A stretch of 64,000 nucleotides of DNA from assembly GCF_003270085.1 (NCBI RefSeq), contig NZ_QFDQ01000055.1, positions 1 to 64,000 of the forward strand. Direction: 5' to 3'. The position numbers were made by a program, and so were the translations under genes. Shown piece by piece: positions 34,310 to 42,309 of the stretch. This DNA comes from Streptomyces triticisoli. GTDB taxonomy: Bacteria; Actinomycetota; Actinomycetes; Streptomycetales; Streptomycetaceae. The notes under the pieces were generated by a model. That model saw only the letters and a program-made list of their open reading frames with translations. It did not search any database and was not told the DNA's origin. How positions within the stretch are numbered: the stretch's first letter is position 1; each line of letters begins with the position of its first letter.

Positions 34310-35235
34310 ACGGCGACAGCTGGCGCGAGCGCAGGCGCGCGCTCCTGGGGGACGATCCGACCGCGGCGGACCGGGCAGCCCGGCTCCTGGACGAGCTGGG
34401 CACCGAGGACAGGGACGACGAGGAGATCGAGGCCGAACACCGGGCCAGTCGTCTCACCGCGGCACGCGAATACGCGCCGGGGGCACGGCTCGACGAGGAG
34501 CTTCAGCTGCGCCTGACCGGCCCGGACACCGAAGCAGGTGCGCTCCGCTTCCAATGGGGGGACGCCCTCCTGCACCCGGTCGAGGCAGCGATCTCCGCTG
34601 CCGCGGGCACGCCCGTCCTTCTGGAACTCACCGGCGTCTCGGCGGGCAGCACCGTGGTGCACGCCCGGCCCGTGGCCACCGGTGCCTCCCCGGAGCCGTA
34701 CACCCTTGACGCCCCCGCCGCCTCCGCGGCAAGCACGGGCATGCGCGCTCTCACCGAGTTGCTGACCGCGCTGGAGTCGGAGAGCGATGTCCGCGAGTGG
34801 GCCCGGCTCTTCGACGCCGTGGACTCGCTGTCCCGCGCCCTGAGCAGGTACAGCCTCGACCTGGGGATGACCTGGTACGCCGCCGACGGGGGCATGCGCC
34901 GCGCGCAACTGACTGAACGAGGCAGGCGCTACGTGGAACGGTTGCGGGAGACCCGGGACCGCGACCAGGAGATCACGATCTCCGGCCGCATCACCGAACT
35001 ACGCGAAAGCGGCTGGGTGAAGGTCAAAACAGGGACCGCCAAGAACGCGTACGCCTACGATGTCCGATTCGAAGAGCCGGAAGAGTTGCTGCGCATGCGC
35101 CCGGGCCTCGGGGACAACGTCCATTTCCGGGTCCGCTTCCGGCAACGGCTGGACTCTGTGGGCATCGCACGGTCCACCGAGTACACCTACCTTGGCCCGG
35201 CGGCCGAACAGACATCCCTTCCGCTCGAACCGTAG
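34306..35235 (+). CDS. Unknown partner protein of the NTase-like gene
   Basis: 309 residues from GTG 34306, 7 nt after GGAGG and overlapping the previous stop. Acidic helical N-terminus (about 1-70: WRERRRALLGDDPTAADRAA), a middle domain with alternating strands (about 75-145, PVLLELTGVSAGSTVVHA), a helical part (150-215), and a small beta-rich C-terminus (about 225-300, TISGRITELRESGWVKVKTG) resembling an SH3/OB-like barrel. No family recognised. Tight coupling suggests the two proteins work as a pair. A decayed piece of a second copy of this gene start lies at 35.8 kb. Confidence 0.78.
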   Translation: MNGDSWRERRRALLGDDPTAADRAARLLDELGTEDRDDEEIEAEHRASRLTAAREYAPGARLDEELQLRLTGPDTEAGALRFQWGDALLHPVEAAISAAAGTPVLLELTGVSAGSTVVHARPVATGASPEPYTLDAPAASAASTGMRALTELLTALESESDVREWARLFDAVDSLSRALSRYSLDLGMTWYAADGGMRRAQLTERGRRYVERLRETRDRDQEITISGRITELRESGWVKVKTGTAKNAYAYDVRFEEPEELLRMRPGLGDNVHFRVRFRQRLDSVGIARSTEYTYLGPAAEQTSLPLEP

Positions 35236-35360
35236 GCGCGCCCCGGCCGCCTGACGGGTCGGCCAGGGCCCGGCGCCCGCTGGAGATCGGCTCGCAGCCG
35301 TCTTCACCCCTCCGGGTGAACATCAGCAACTGCGCTCGTGCCGGGCCGAGTTGAAGTCAT

Positions 35361-35756
35361 ATGCTCCCTGCAGAACACGTATTGGCATGTGCCAGAGGCA
35401 ATACCCTTTCCGTCTCTTACCACCTCACTCCCATCGCCAACCCGATCATCGAATTCATCGCACAAGGCCCGGACAAGCACCCAGCCGCACAACTGTGGAG
35501 GAAACTGGTGGCCGTGGACCTCTCCTTTTACAAGTCACCCCTCTCCGAGGAGCTCCGCGAGGAGGGCCGAGCCGAGGGCGAGGCGCGACGACGCGCCGCC
35601 GAGGATGTCCTGGACATCCTGGAAGTGCGCGGCATCGACGTCCCCGAAGCGGTCCGGGAACGCATCACCGGCTGCGGCGACCCCGAGATCCTGCGCCACT
35701 GGCACCGGCGTGCCGTCACAGCCCCGACGGCCGAAGACGTCTTTACGGACGAGTAG
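35361..35756 (+). CDS. Rpn-type C-terminal remnant (N-terminal nuclease lost)
   Basis: 131 residues. From about residue 40 it reads like the tail of Streptomyces Rpn-type proteins (AAQLWRKLVAVDLSFYKSPL; EELREEGRAEGEARRRAAED; then a helical end with EDVFTDE). The first 40 residues have no nuclease motif. It is too different from the 29-kb tail to be part of the recent duplication, so it is an older, independent family member reduced to its C-terminus. Could be a free-standing tail protein or a dead gene. Confidence 0.5.
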   Translation: MLPAEHVLACARGNTLSVSYHLTPIANPIIEFIAQGPDKHPAAQLWRKLVAVDLSFYKSPLSEELREEGRAEGEARRRAAEDVLDILEVRGIDVPEAVRERITGCGDPEILRHWHRRAVTAPTAEDVFTDE

Positions 35757-35789
35757 CTCCAGACCTTGGCAGAGAGGCCGACCCGGTAC

Positions 35790-35890
35790 GCGGACGTCTG
35801 GAGGTAGGGCGGTGTACGGCGGGAGCGCAGGCGCGCGCTCCTGAGGGGCGACCCCGCGGCTGCCGAGATCGCCCGGCGCCCCGACCTGTC
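35790..35890 (+). pseudogene. Remnant of a second copy of the 34306-35235 gene start
   Basis: TCTGGAGGT followed about 25 nt later by GAGCGCAGGCGCGCGCTCC is shared with 34292-34350, including the ribosome site. Read in the matching frame the piece gives RRERRRALLRGDPAAAEIAR, parallel to WRERRRALLGDDPTAADRAA, and then breaks. The duplicated NTase-partner module has therefore largely decayed here. Confidence 0.6.
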
Positions 35891-35901
35891 CCCCGGCGGG
35901 C

Positions 35902-36501
35902 ATGGCGTCTGAGCAGGAGCCGGAGGCCGGGGATCCCGACCTGTCCGCGCCCACCATGCCGAGTCTCCATCCGTCGACGCTGGGGTTGACCTTCCGTGTG
36001 GACAGCCAGGTCCAGGAACTGACGGTCGACTGTGCCCGGGCGCGGTACGAGCGCGGGGACTCGAAGATCGAGGAAACCCGAGGCGGGCCTACCACCGACA
36101 AGCCGACGGCGAAGTACTGGTGCGAGTTCCTGGAAGTCGGCCTGGAGGACACTCCGGCCAGAGAGACATGGAGAGGACTGCAGAAGATGGTCGCCACTTA
36201 CTTCCCCGGCCGGGGAACCCTCTTCGAGGAGACGTACCTGAAGGGCAAGGCGGAAGGCAAGGCGGAAGGCAAGGCGGAGGGCGAGGCAGCAGGCAAGGTC
36301 AAGGGCAAGGCCGAGGACATCCTGCGCGTACTGGAAGTTCGTGAACTCGCGATCTCCGACAACGTCCGCGAACGCGTCACCGCCTGCACCGACCTCGACA
36401 CACTCACCGCCTGGTTCGACCGTTCCCTGACGGCCGCCAAGGCCGAGGACATGTTCAAGGAGGACCCGGAGACCTCCAAGGACGGCCCTGGCCATGCATG
36501 A
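35902..36501 (+). CDS. Chimeric ORF: DrmA-like N-terminal piece joined to Rpn C-terminal module
   Basis: 199 residues. Residues about 18-62 (MPSLHPSTLGLTFRVDSQVQ; then ARARYERGDSKIEETRGG) look like the start of DISARM DrmA-type helicases, as recalled from the family ('PSSLGLxFxVD ... YxR'). From residue 66 on it is the duplicated Rpn tail (36096-36471) with one extra KAEG unit. The junction is exactly where the 29.6-kb homology begins. It may be made as a fusion, or only the internal start at Met96-equivalent may be used. Confidence 0.5.
   Translation: MASEQEPEAGDPDLSAPTMPSLHPSTLGLTFRVDSQVQELTVDCARARYERGDSKIEETRGGPTTDKPTAKYWCEFLEVGLEDTPARETWRGLQKMVATYFPGRGTLFEETYLKGKAEGKAEGKAEGEAAGKVKGKAEDILRVLEVRELAISDNVRERVTACTDLDTLTAWFDRSLTAAKAEDMFKEDPETSKDGPGHA
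36096..36471 (+). repeat. Duplicated segment, copy B (Rpn C-terminal module)
   Basis: 376 bp, same orientation as 29566-29929, two substitutions and one 12-bp insertion in the GGCAAGGCGGAA-type repeat. The two copies are 6.5 kb apart and bracket the VapBC-like, XRE/DUF397 and NTase modules, so recombination between them would delete these. Confidence 0.95.
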
Positions 36502-36537
36502 GCCCCGCACATCCCCTTTCCTCGACTGCACCGCCGC

Positions 36538-36933
36538 ATGAGCCCGGAAATGCGGGAGAAAGTGTCGGGCCGAGCCGGGGTCACGGCATTCTGCATGGCC
36601 ATCGGGGTGGCCCCGGAAGCGGCGATCGCCGATCACAAGGCGCATCTGAACGAGATCAGCCGAAGGGACTCCCTGTCCCTCGACGATGTCGTCTGTCTCC
36701 GCGCCATGGCGGGCAACTGGACCGAGGAGTACATGCAGGGCTGGGCCGCCGGTTTCGCCGAGGGACGGGCCACAGCGGTCCTGCGGCTCCTGCAGGGCCG
36801 GGACATCGAGGTCACCGGCAACACATGGGAACGCGTGACGACCTGCTCCGATCTGGCCACCCTCACCCGGTGGCTGAAGCTGGCCACCACGGTCACCCGG
36901 GCCGAGGACCTCTTCACCGAGCCCCCGGCCTGA
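36538..36933 (+). CDS. Rpn-tail-like small protein with own N-terminal helical domain
   Basis: 131 residues from ATG 36538. N-terminal helices (MREKVSGRAGVTAFCMAIGV; ADHKAHLNEISRRDSLSL) followed by WTEEYMQGWAAGFAEGRATA and an Rpn-type helical end (ERVTTCSDLATLTRWL; AEDLF). It has no nuclease core, so it resembles a free-standing tail protein. It lies just after the chimeric ORF as the truncated ORF at 29950 lies after the Rpn gene, so the pairing is conserved. Function unknown; antagonist of the nuclease is one idea. Confidence 0.65.
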   Translation: MSPEMREKVSGRAGVTAFCMAIGVAPEAAIADHKAHLNEISRRDSLSLDDVVCLRAMAGNWTEEYMQGWAAGFAEGRATAVLRLLQGRDIEVTGNTWERVTTCSDLATLTRWLKLATTVTRAEDLFTEPPA

Positions 36934-36956
36934 GTCCCCAGTAACCACCCACACGG

Positions 36957-36997
36957 AAAAGCGGCCCGGAGCCCCCTGATCGGTTCCGGGCCGCTTC
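36957..36997. terminator. Strong hairpin terminator at the right end of the island
   Basis: AAGCGGCCCGGA pairs with TTCCGGGCCGCTT across a 12-13 nt loop, preceded by AAAA and followed by CGTC. It lies 24 bp after the last island gene. Confidence 0.75.
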
Positions 36998-37156
36998 GTC
37001 TCCGTAGGCACCCCCTTCATCGGGTTCGGCCGGTGGCATGACGATGCGGTCGACGCCCTTTCGAGATCCAGGGAACGCGGAAAAGGACAGCAAAACCCTG
37101 GTAAAGTCCGCCCACTTGGGCGAGGGCAGGGGACCCTCGCCGGGAGGGAACCTCAC

Positions 37157-40100
37157 GTGGGCAGACACGCCCTGGGACGGGGCGGACTGGCCGCCACCGT
37201 CGCCACGCTCGCGGTCGCCGTCATGGCCGCGTCCGCCACCGTCCTCGCCGGGGGCGGCGACCCCGCCCAGGCCGCGGGCGCGCAGAACGCGGCCGGCACC
37301 ACCGAGATCACGCTCACCGACCCGTCCTCGGCCCAGCCGCGCTTCGACCAGCCGTTCGCGGCCGGCCCCAGCGGCTTCCTGCACGGGCAGTCCGGGATTG
37401 CCGGACTGCTGTGGACGAGCTACGCCGACGGCACCACCGTCAGTGTGCGCACCCCGGACGGCCTCTTCACGCCGACGGGACCGTGCAGTACCTTCAGCTC
37501 GACGTGCCAGCAGGCCTGGTACGGCTCGGACGGTGACCTCGTCGCCCTGCCGACGAGCACGTCCGACACGACCGTCACCCTGTGGGATCCGGCCACGCGC
37601 AAGACGTCGACCGTGACGTCCGCGTACCCCTACCGGGCGCTGGCCGGGACCACCGTCGTCACCAGCCGTACCCTCATCGACACCGTGGACGGCGAGCGCC
37701 GTGAACGCCCCTTCACTCCGGCCGAGGTGACCGTCAACAACGGCTACGTCATGGCCGCCGACGCGGCCGGGGTGCTGGTCAGGTGGGGCACCGGTCTGTA
37801 CTACATCGACATCGAGTCGGCCGCCGCCACCAAGGCGTTCAGCGGCGTCTCCGCCACCGCCCCCGTCGTCCTGAGCGAGGGCCGGATCGGCTGGTACGGC
37901 GACGGAGGCCTGCACTTCAAGCCGCGCAGCGAGCCGGGTGGCGAGGAGGAGTTCGTCGAGCTGCCGGGGCCCTACCAGTTCGCCAAGCCCGTCCTGACCG
38001 GTGACTGGCTGCTGCTGCCTCCGCAGACGGGCGCCGGCACCAGCACCACCAGTCTGACGGCCCTCTCCCTCATCGACGGCTCGTCCCGCACCCTGCTGGA
38101 CAAGGCCGGCAAGGCCGCGGTCCGCGGCCCCGGCGACACTGCTCTCGTCACCGGCGGCACGGGCGCCACCGACTGGTGGGTGCAGCGCGTGAGCCTGACC
38201 GCGGACGGCACGCCGGAGCTGACGAAGTTGTACCAGGTGCCCGCACGGGAGAACGCCAAGACGGGCATCGCCCTCAGCCGCGGCAGCCTGCGGGTCGCGG
38301 AGCACGACCCCGAGCACGCCAACGGCTTCGACACCACCTCCGTACGGACCCTGACGACCAACGGCGGTACGGCGCTCACCGCGTCCCCTGCCACCGAGAG
38401 CACCAAGATCCTCCCGAAGTGCCCCCACCCGGACACCCCGTGCCCGACGCTGTGGGGCAACATGGTCACCTCGCCCCGGGACGTCTACCTGGAGGAGGTC
38501 GCCCACCAGGACGAGGACGACCCCCTGCCGGGCACGGACCGGCTGGTCCCGATCGGCTACCAGCCCCTGTGGTTCAACACCACGGGCGGCAGCATCGTCG
38601 ACGTCTCCGACGACTACGTGGTCTACGACTCCCGCGGTGCCGCCCCGGCCCAGTACGTCGGCCGGTTCGGCTACGGCCAGTTGCTGAAGCGTTCGGTCCG
38701 GGCGGCCGCCCTCAACGGCCCCGTCCTGTGGAGCGCCACCACCACCGCCGGCCGGGTCACCTCCTACAGCCTGACGGAGAAGAAGACCCTCACCACGGTC
38801 ACCGTCCCGGGCGCGCGCTGCGTCCCGAGCGAGCTGCAGGCGGCGGGCCGCTGGCTGTACTGGGCCTGCGGCACCACCTCGGCGGGCGTGTACGACACCA
38901 AGGCCGGCACCTCCCGCGCTGTCACCCCGGGTGACGTCCTGCTCGGCGACGGCTTCACGGTCCGGCACGACCACGGGGCCGGCACCCTCGTCCTGACCGA
39001 CGCGGCCACCGGCGCCACCCGCGTCCTGGCCTCCGATGTGCCGGACACCGGCCCGGCCGCCGACCGCCGCCAACGCTGGACCGTGGACGAGTACACGGGC
39101 CTGGTCGCCTGGTTCGACGTCCACGAGCGCACCCACGTCGCCACGACCGGCTTCACCCCGTCGGCCCCGACCGCGTTCGAGACGGACACCGCCACCCAGA
39201 TCAACCTGACCACCTCGACGCCCTGGACCGGCACCTGGCTGCTGTCCCGCCCCGTCACCTCCTGGTCGCTGACGTTCACGTCGGCGGAGATCGGCGAGAC
39301 CGGCAGGGCCACCCGCACCCTCACCGGCGGCGCGGCCACCGCACGGGTGACGGCCAAGTGGAACGGCAAGACGGCGGGCGGCGTCCGCTTCCCCAACGGG
39401 CGGTTCAAGTGGACCCTGAAGGCGACCGGCCTCGGCACCTCCAAGGCCGTGACCGTCGGCAGCGGCAGCGGCTCGTTGATCGGAGGCTCGCCCGTACGCC
39501 ACGACTACCTCGGTTCGGACGGCATCGGCGACCTGCTCACCATGAACTCCAAGGGCTCCCTGACCATCCACCGGGGCACGGCCAAGGGCACCCTCTCGAC
39601 CAAGGTGAGCGGAACCGGCTGGCCGAAGGGGACCACGGTCGTGCCCTTCGGCGACCTGAACGGCGACCGCTGCAACGACCTCGTCGTGCGGCCGGGCAAC
39701 GGCTCGCTGCGGCTGTACAAGCCGAAGTGCGGGGCCGCGCTGAAGGCGTCGACGCCGTACACCACGATCGGCAAGAGCGGCTGGAACCAGTACGACGTCA
39801 TGGTCTCGACCGGTGACATCACCGGGGACGGACGCCCGGACCTGATCACCCGCAAGGCGTCCACCGGGGACATGTACCTCCACAAGGGCACCAGCACGGG
39901 CAAGCTCTCCGCCCGCGTCAAGATCGCGAGCAACTGGAAGAAGTACAAGAAGATCGTCGCCGTCGGCGACATCACCGGTGACGGCATCGGCGACCTGCTC
40001 GCCCAGGACAAGTCCAACAACCTCTACCGCTACAACGGCACACGCACCGGCACCTTCAAGGCCCGCGTCAGGATCGCCACCAAGTGGGGCGGCTCCTACA

Positions 40101-40264
40101 ACGCCGTCGTCGGCGTGGGCGACCTCAACCGCGACGGCATCGGCGACCTGATCTCCCGGGACACCTCCGGCAGGCTGTTCCGCAACTACGGCAACGGAAA
40201 GGGCGGCATCGGCGCGCGGACGCAGATCGGCACCGGCTGGGGCGGATACAAGGCCCTGTACTGA
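37157..40264 (+). CDS. Large secreted FG-GAP/VCBS-repeat protein
   Basis: 1035 residues from GTG 37157 with GGGAGGG upstream. Sec signal peptide to about residue 40 (ATLAVAVMAASATVLA). Residues 50-760 are strand-rich, probably beta-propeller-like, with an Ig-like stretch around 680-770. Residues about 785-1030 hold five or six FG-GAP/VCBS units (GDLNGDRCNDLVVRPGNGSL; GDITGDGRPDLITRKASTGD), each with a DxDxxxD-like calcium loop. Such repeats fold as an integrin-type propeller; binding partner unknown. Stand-alone gene between two strong terminators. Confidence 0.9.
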   Translation: MGRHALGRGGLAATVATLAVAVMAASATVLAGGGDPAQAAGAQNAAGTTEITLTDPSSAQPRFDQPFAAGPSGFLHGQSGIAGLLWTSYADGTTVSVRTPDGLFTPTGPCSTFSSTCQQAWYGSDGDLVALPTSTSDTTVTLWDPATRKTSTVTSAYPYRALAGTTVVTSRTLIDTVDGERRERPFTPAEVTVNNGYVMAADAAGVLVRWGTGLYYIDIESAAATKAFSGVSATAPVVLSEGRIGWYGDGGLHFKPRSEPGGEEEFVELPGPYQFAKPVLTGDWLLLPPQTGAGTSTTSLTALSLIDGSSRTLLDKAGKAAVRGPGDTALVTGGTGATDWWVQRVSLTADGTPELTKLYQVPARENAKTGIALSRGSLRVAEHDPEHANGFDTTSVRTLTTNGGTALTASPATESTKILPKCPHPDTPCPTLWGNMVTSPRDVYLEEVAHQDEDDPLPGTDRLVPIGYQPLWFNTTGGSIVDVSDDYVVYDSRGAAPAQYVGRFGYGQLLKRSVRAAALNGPVLWSATTTAGRVTSYSLTEKKTLTTVTVPGARCVPSELQAAGRWLYWACGTTSAGVYDTKAGTSRAVTPGDVLLGDGFTVRHDHGAGTLVLTDAATGATRVLASDVPDTGPAADRRQRWTVDEYTGLVAWFDVHERTHVATTGFTPSAPTAFETDTATQINLTTSTPWTGTWLLSRPVTSWSLTFTSAEIGETGRATRTLTGGAATARVTAKWNGKTAGGVRFPNGRFKWTLKATGLGTSKAVTVGSGSGSLIGGSPVRHDYLGSDGIGDLLTMNSKGSLTIHRGTAKGTLSTKVSGTGWPKGTTVVPFGDLNGDRCNDLVVRPGNGSLRLYKPKCGAALKASTPYTTIGKSGWNQYDVMVSTGDITGDGRPDLITRKASTGDMYLHKGTSTGKLSARVKIASNWKKYKKIVAVGDITGDGIGDLLAQDKSNNLYRYNGTRTGTFKARVRIATKWGGSYNAVVGVGDLNRDGIGDLISRDTSGRLFRNYGNGKGGIGARTQIGTGWGGYKALY

Positions 40265-40302
40265 GCCCTGTACCACCCACGTCCCCGACCACGTCCGAAC
40301 AG

Positions 40303-40341
40303 AAAGCGGCTCGGAACCGGACACCGGTTCCGAGCCGCTTT
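40303..40341. terminator. Bidirectional terminator between the FG-GAP gene and aspS
   Basis: 18-bp nearly perfect stem (AAAGCGGCTCGGAACCGG with its complement) around an ACA loop, with A and T tracts at the ends so that it works in both directions for the two convergent genes. Confidence 0.85.
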
Positions 40342-40358
40342 CATGTTGTGGTCCCGCC

Positions 40359-42122
40359 CTACTTCGGCTGCGGCTTGCGCACCGTCAGGTGCAGTTCCTT
40401 CAGCCGCGCCTCGTCCAGTTCCGTGGGCGCGCCCATCATCAGGTCCTGGGCGTTGCCGTTGAGCGGGAAGGCGATGGTCTCGCGGATGTTGGGCTCGTCG
40501 GCCAGCAGCATGACGATGCGGTCGATGCCCGGGGCGATGCCGCCGTGCGGCGGGGCGCCGAAGCGGAAGGCGCGGAGCATGCCCGCGAACTTCTCCTCCA
40601 CCGTCTCGCGGTCGTAGCCCGCGATCTCGAAGGCCTTGAGCATGATCTCCGGCTCGTGGTTCCGGATGGCGCCGGAGGACAGCTCGACGCCGTTGCAGAC
40701 GATGTCGTACTGCCAGCCCAGGATGTCCAGCGGGTCCTGGGTCTCCAGGGCCTCCAGGCCGCCCTGCGGCATGGAGAACGGGTTGTGCGAGAAGTCGATC
40801 CCGCCGGTCTCCTCGTCCTTCTCGTACATCGGGAAGTCGACGATCCAGCAGAAGCGGAACACGCCCTCCTCGAAGTGACCCGCCCGGCGCGCGGCCTCGA
40901 CCCGGACCGCGCCCATGATCTTCGAGACCTCGTCGAACTCGCCCGCGCCGAAGAACACCGCGTGGCCGGGGGCCAGGGAGAGGCGCTTGGTCAGCTCGGC
41001 GACGTTCTCCTCGGTGAGGAACTTCGCGATCGGGCCGGTCAGCGAGCCGTCCTCGGTCACCCGCACCCACGCCAGGCCCTTCGCGCCCAGCGAGACCGCG
41101 AAGTCACCCAGCTGGTCGAAGAACCTGCGCGGCTGGTCCTGGACCGCCGGCACCGGCAGCGCGCGCACGTGCTTGCCCGCGAACGCCTTGAACTCCGAAC
41201 CCTCGAAGACGTCGGTGATGTCGACGAGCTCCAGCTGGGCACGCAGGTCCGGCTTGTCGGAGCCGTACTTCAGCATCGCCTCGCGGAACGGGATCCGCGG
41301 GAAGGGCGAGGTGACGTGACGGCCGCCGCCGAACTCCTCGAACAGCTCCGTCATCAGCCGCTCGATCGGCTGGAACACGTCCTCCTGCTCGACGAAGCTC
41401 AGCTCCACGTCGAGCTGGTAGAACTCGCCCGGCGAGCGGTCCGCGCGCGCGTCCTCGTCGCGGAAGCAGGGCGCGATCTGGAAGTAGCGGTCGAAGCCGG
41501 AGATCATCAGCAGCTGCTTGAACTGCTGCGGCGCCTGCGGGAGGGCGTAGAACCTGCCCGGGTGCACCCGGGAGGGGACCACGTAGTCGCGGGCGCCCTC
41601 GGGGGAGGTGGCGGACAGGATCGGCGTCGCCATCTCGTTGAAGCCCATCGCCGCCATCTTGTGACGGATCGCCGAGATCACCGCCGTGCGCAGCATGATG
41701 TTGCGGTGCATGCGCTCGCGGCGCAGGTCCAGGAAGCGGTACTCCAGGCGCCGCTCCTCGTTGACCCCGTCCTCGGTGTTGATCGTGAAGGGGAGCGGGG
41801 CCGCCGCGCCGAGCACCTCGACCTCGCCGACCTCGACCTCGACCTCACCGGTGGGCAGCTCCGGGTTCACGTTCTCGGTTCCACGTGAAACAACCTTGCC
41901 GTCGACGCGGACCACCGTCTCCTTGGACAGCTTGTCCAGCGCCTCGTACGCGGGCGTGCCGGGACGGGCCACGAGCTGCGTGATGCCGTAGTGGTCGCGC
42001 AGATCGATGAAGAGGATGCCGCCCAGGTCGCGCCGATTGTGCAGCCAGCCACTGAGCCGGACGCCGGTGCCGACGTCAGAGGCGCGGAGCTCGCCGCAGG
42101 TGTGGGACCTGTACCGATGCAT
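40359..42122 (-). CDS. aspS: Aspartyl-tRNA synthetase (bacterial type)
   Basis: 587 residues from ATG 42122. OB-fold anticodon domain (about 15-105, [20 protein letters not shown]), class II core with motif 2 [20 protein letters not shown], the bacterial GAD insertion (about 300-400), and motif 3 [14 protein letters not shown]. It charges tRNA-Asp, and in organisms without asparaginyl-tRNA synthetase also tRNA-Asn; which applies here cannot be seen. A lone leftward gene, divergent from the SpoIIE-type phosphatase gene. Confidence 0.97.
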   Translation of the reverse strand: MHRYRSHTCGELRASDVGTGVRLSGWLHNRRDLGGILFIDLRDHYGITQLVARPGTPAYEALDKLSKETVVRVDGKVVSRGTENVNPELPTGEVEVEVGEVEVLGAAAPLPFTINTEDGVNEERRLEYRFLDLRRERMHRNIMLRTAVISAIRHKMAAMGFNEMATPILSATSPEGARDYVVPSRVHPGRFYALPQAPQQFKQLLMISGFDRYFQIAPCFRDEDARADRSPGEFYQLDVELSFVEQEDVFQPIERLMTELFEEFGGGRHVTSPFPRIPFREAMLKYGSDKPDLRAQLELVDITDVFEGSEFKAFAGKHVRALPVPAVQDQPRRFFDQLGDFAVSLGAKGLAWVRVTEDGSLTGPIAKFLTEENVAELTKRLSLAPGHAVFFGAGEFDEVSKIMGAVRVEAARRAGHFEEGVFRFCWIVDFPMYEKDEETGGIDFSHNPFSMPQGGLEALETQDPLDILGWQYDIVCNGVELSSGAIRNHEPEIMLKAFEIAGYDRETVEEKFAGMLRAFRFGAPPHGGIAPGIDRIVMLLADEPNIRETIAFPLNGNAQDLMMGAPTELDEARLKELHLTVRKPQPK

Positions 42123-42309
42123 CGTCGTTCATCCAGTCTTCGCGGATCGGGATCACCGGGGCGCGGACACGGCCCGGACCTACCCAGCGTACCGGCCGCC
42201 CCCACCTCGGCTCCCCACCCTTTGAGGGCGGCACAGCGGAGCCGTACGGGACCGCGCACCCGTACGCCATCAGTGGCAGTGTTCGATCGTCTCTTCTTAC
42301 AGTGGGTCA

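Noticed and set aside
28900..36945. Integrative element with integrase and att sites
   Set aside because: No integrase, tRNA gene, IS transposase or att-like terminal repeat seen; the only long direct repeat is the Rpn tail itself.
36914..40324. 1136-codon minus-strand frame opposite the FG-GAP protein
   Set aside because: Antisense to a protein with a clear signal peptide and FG-GAP repeats; the product is low-complexity and starts inside a terminator region.
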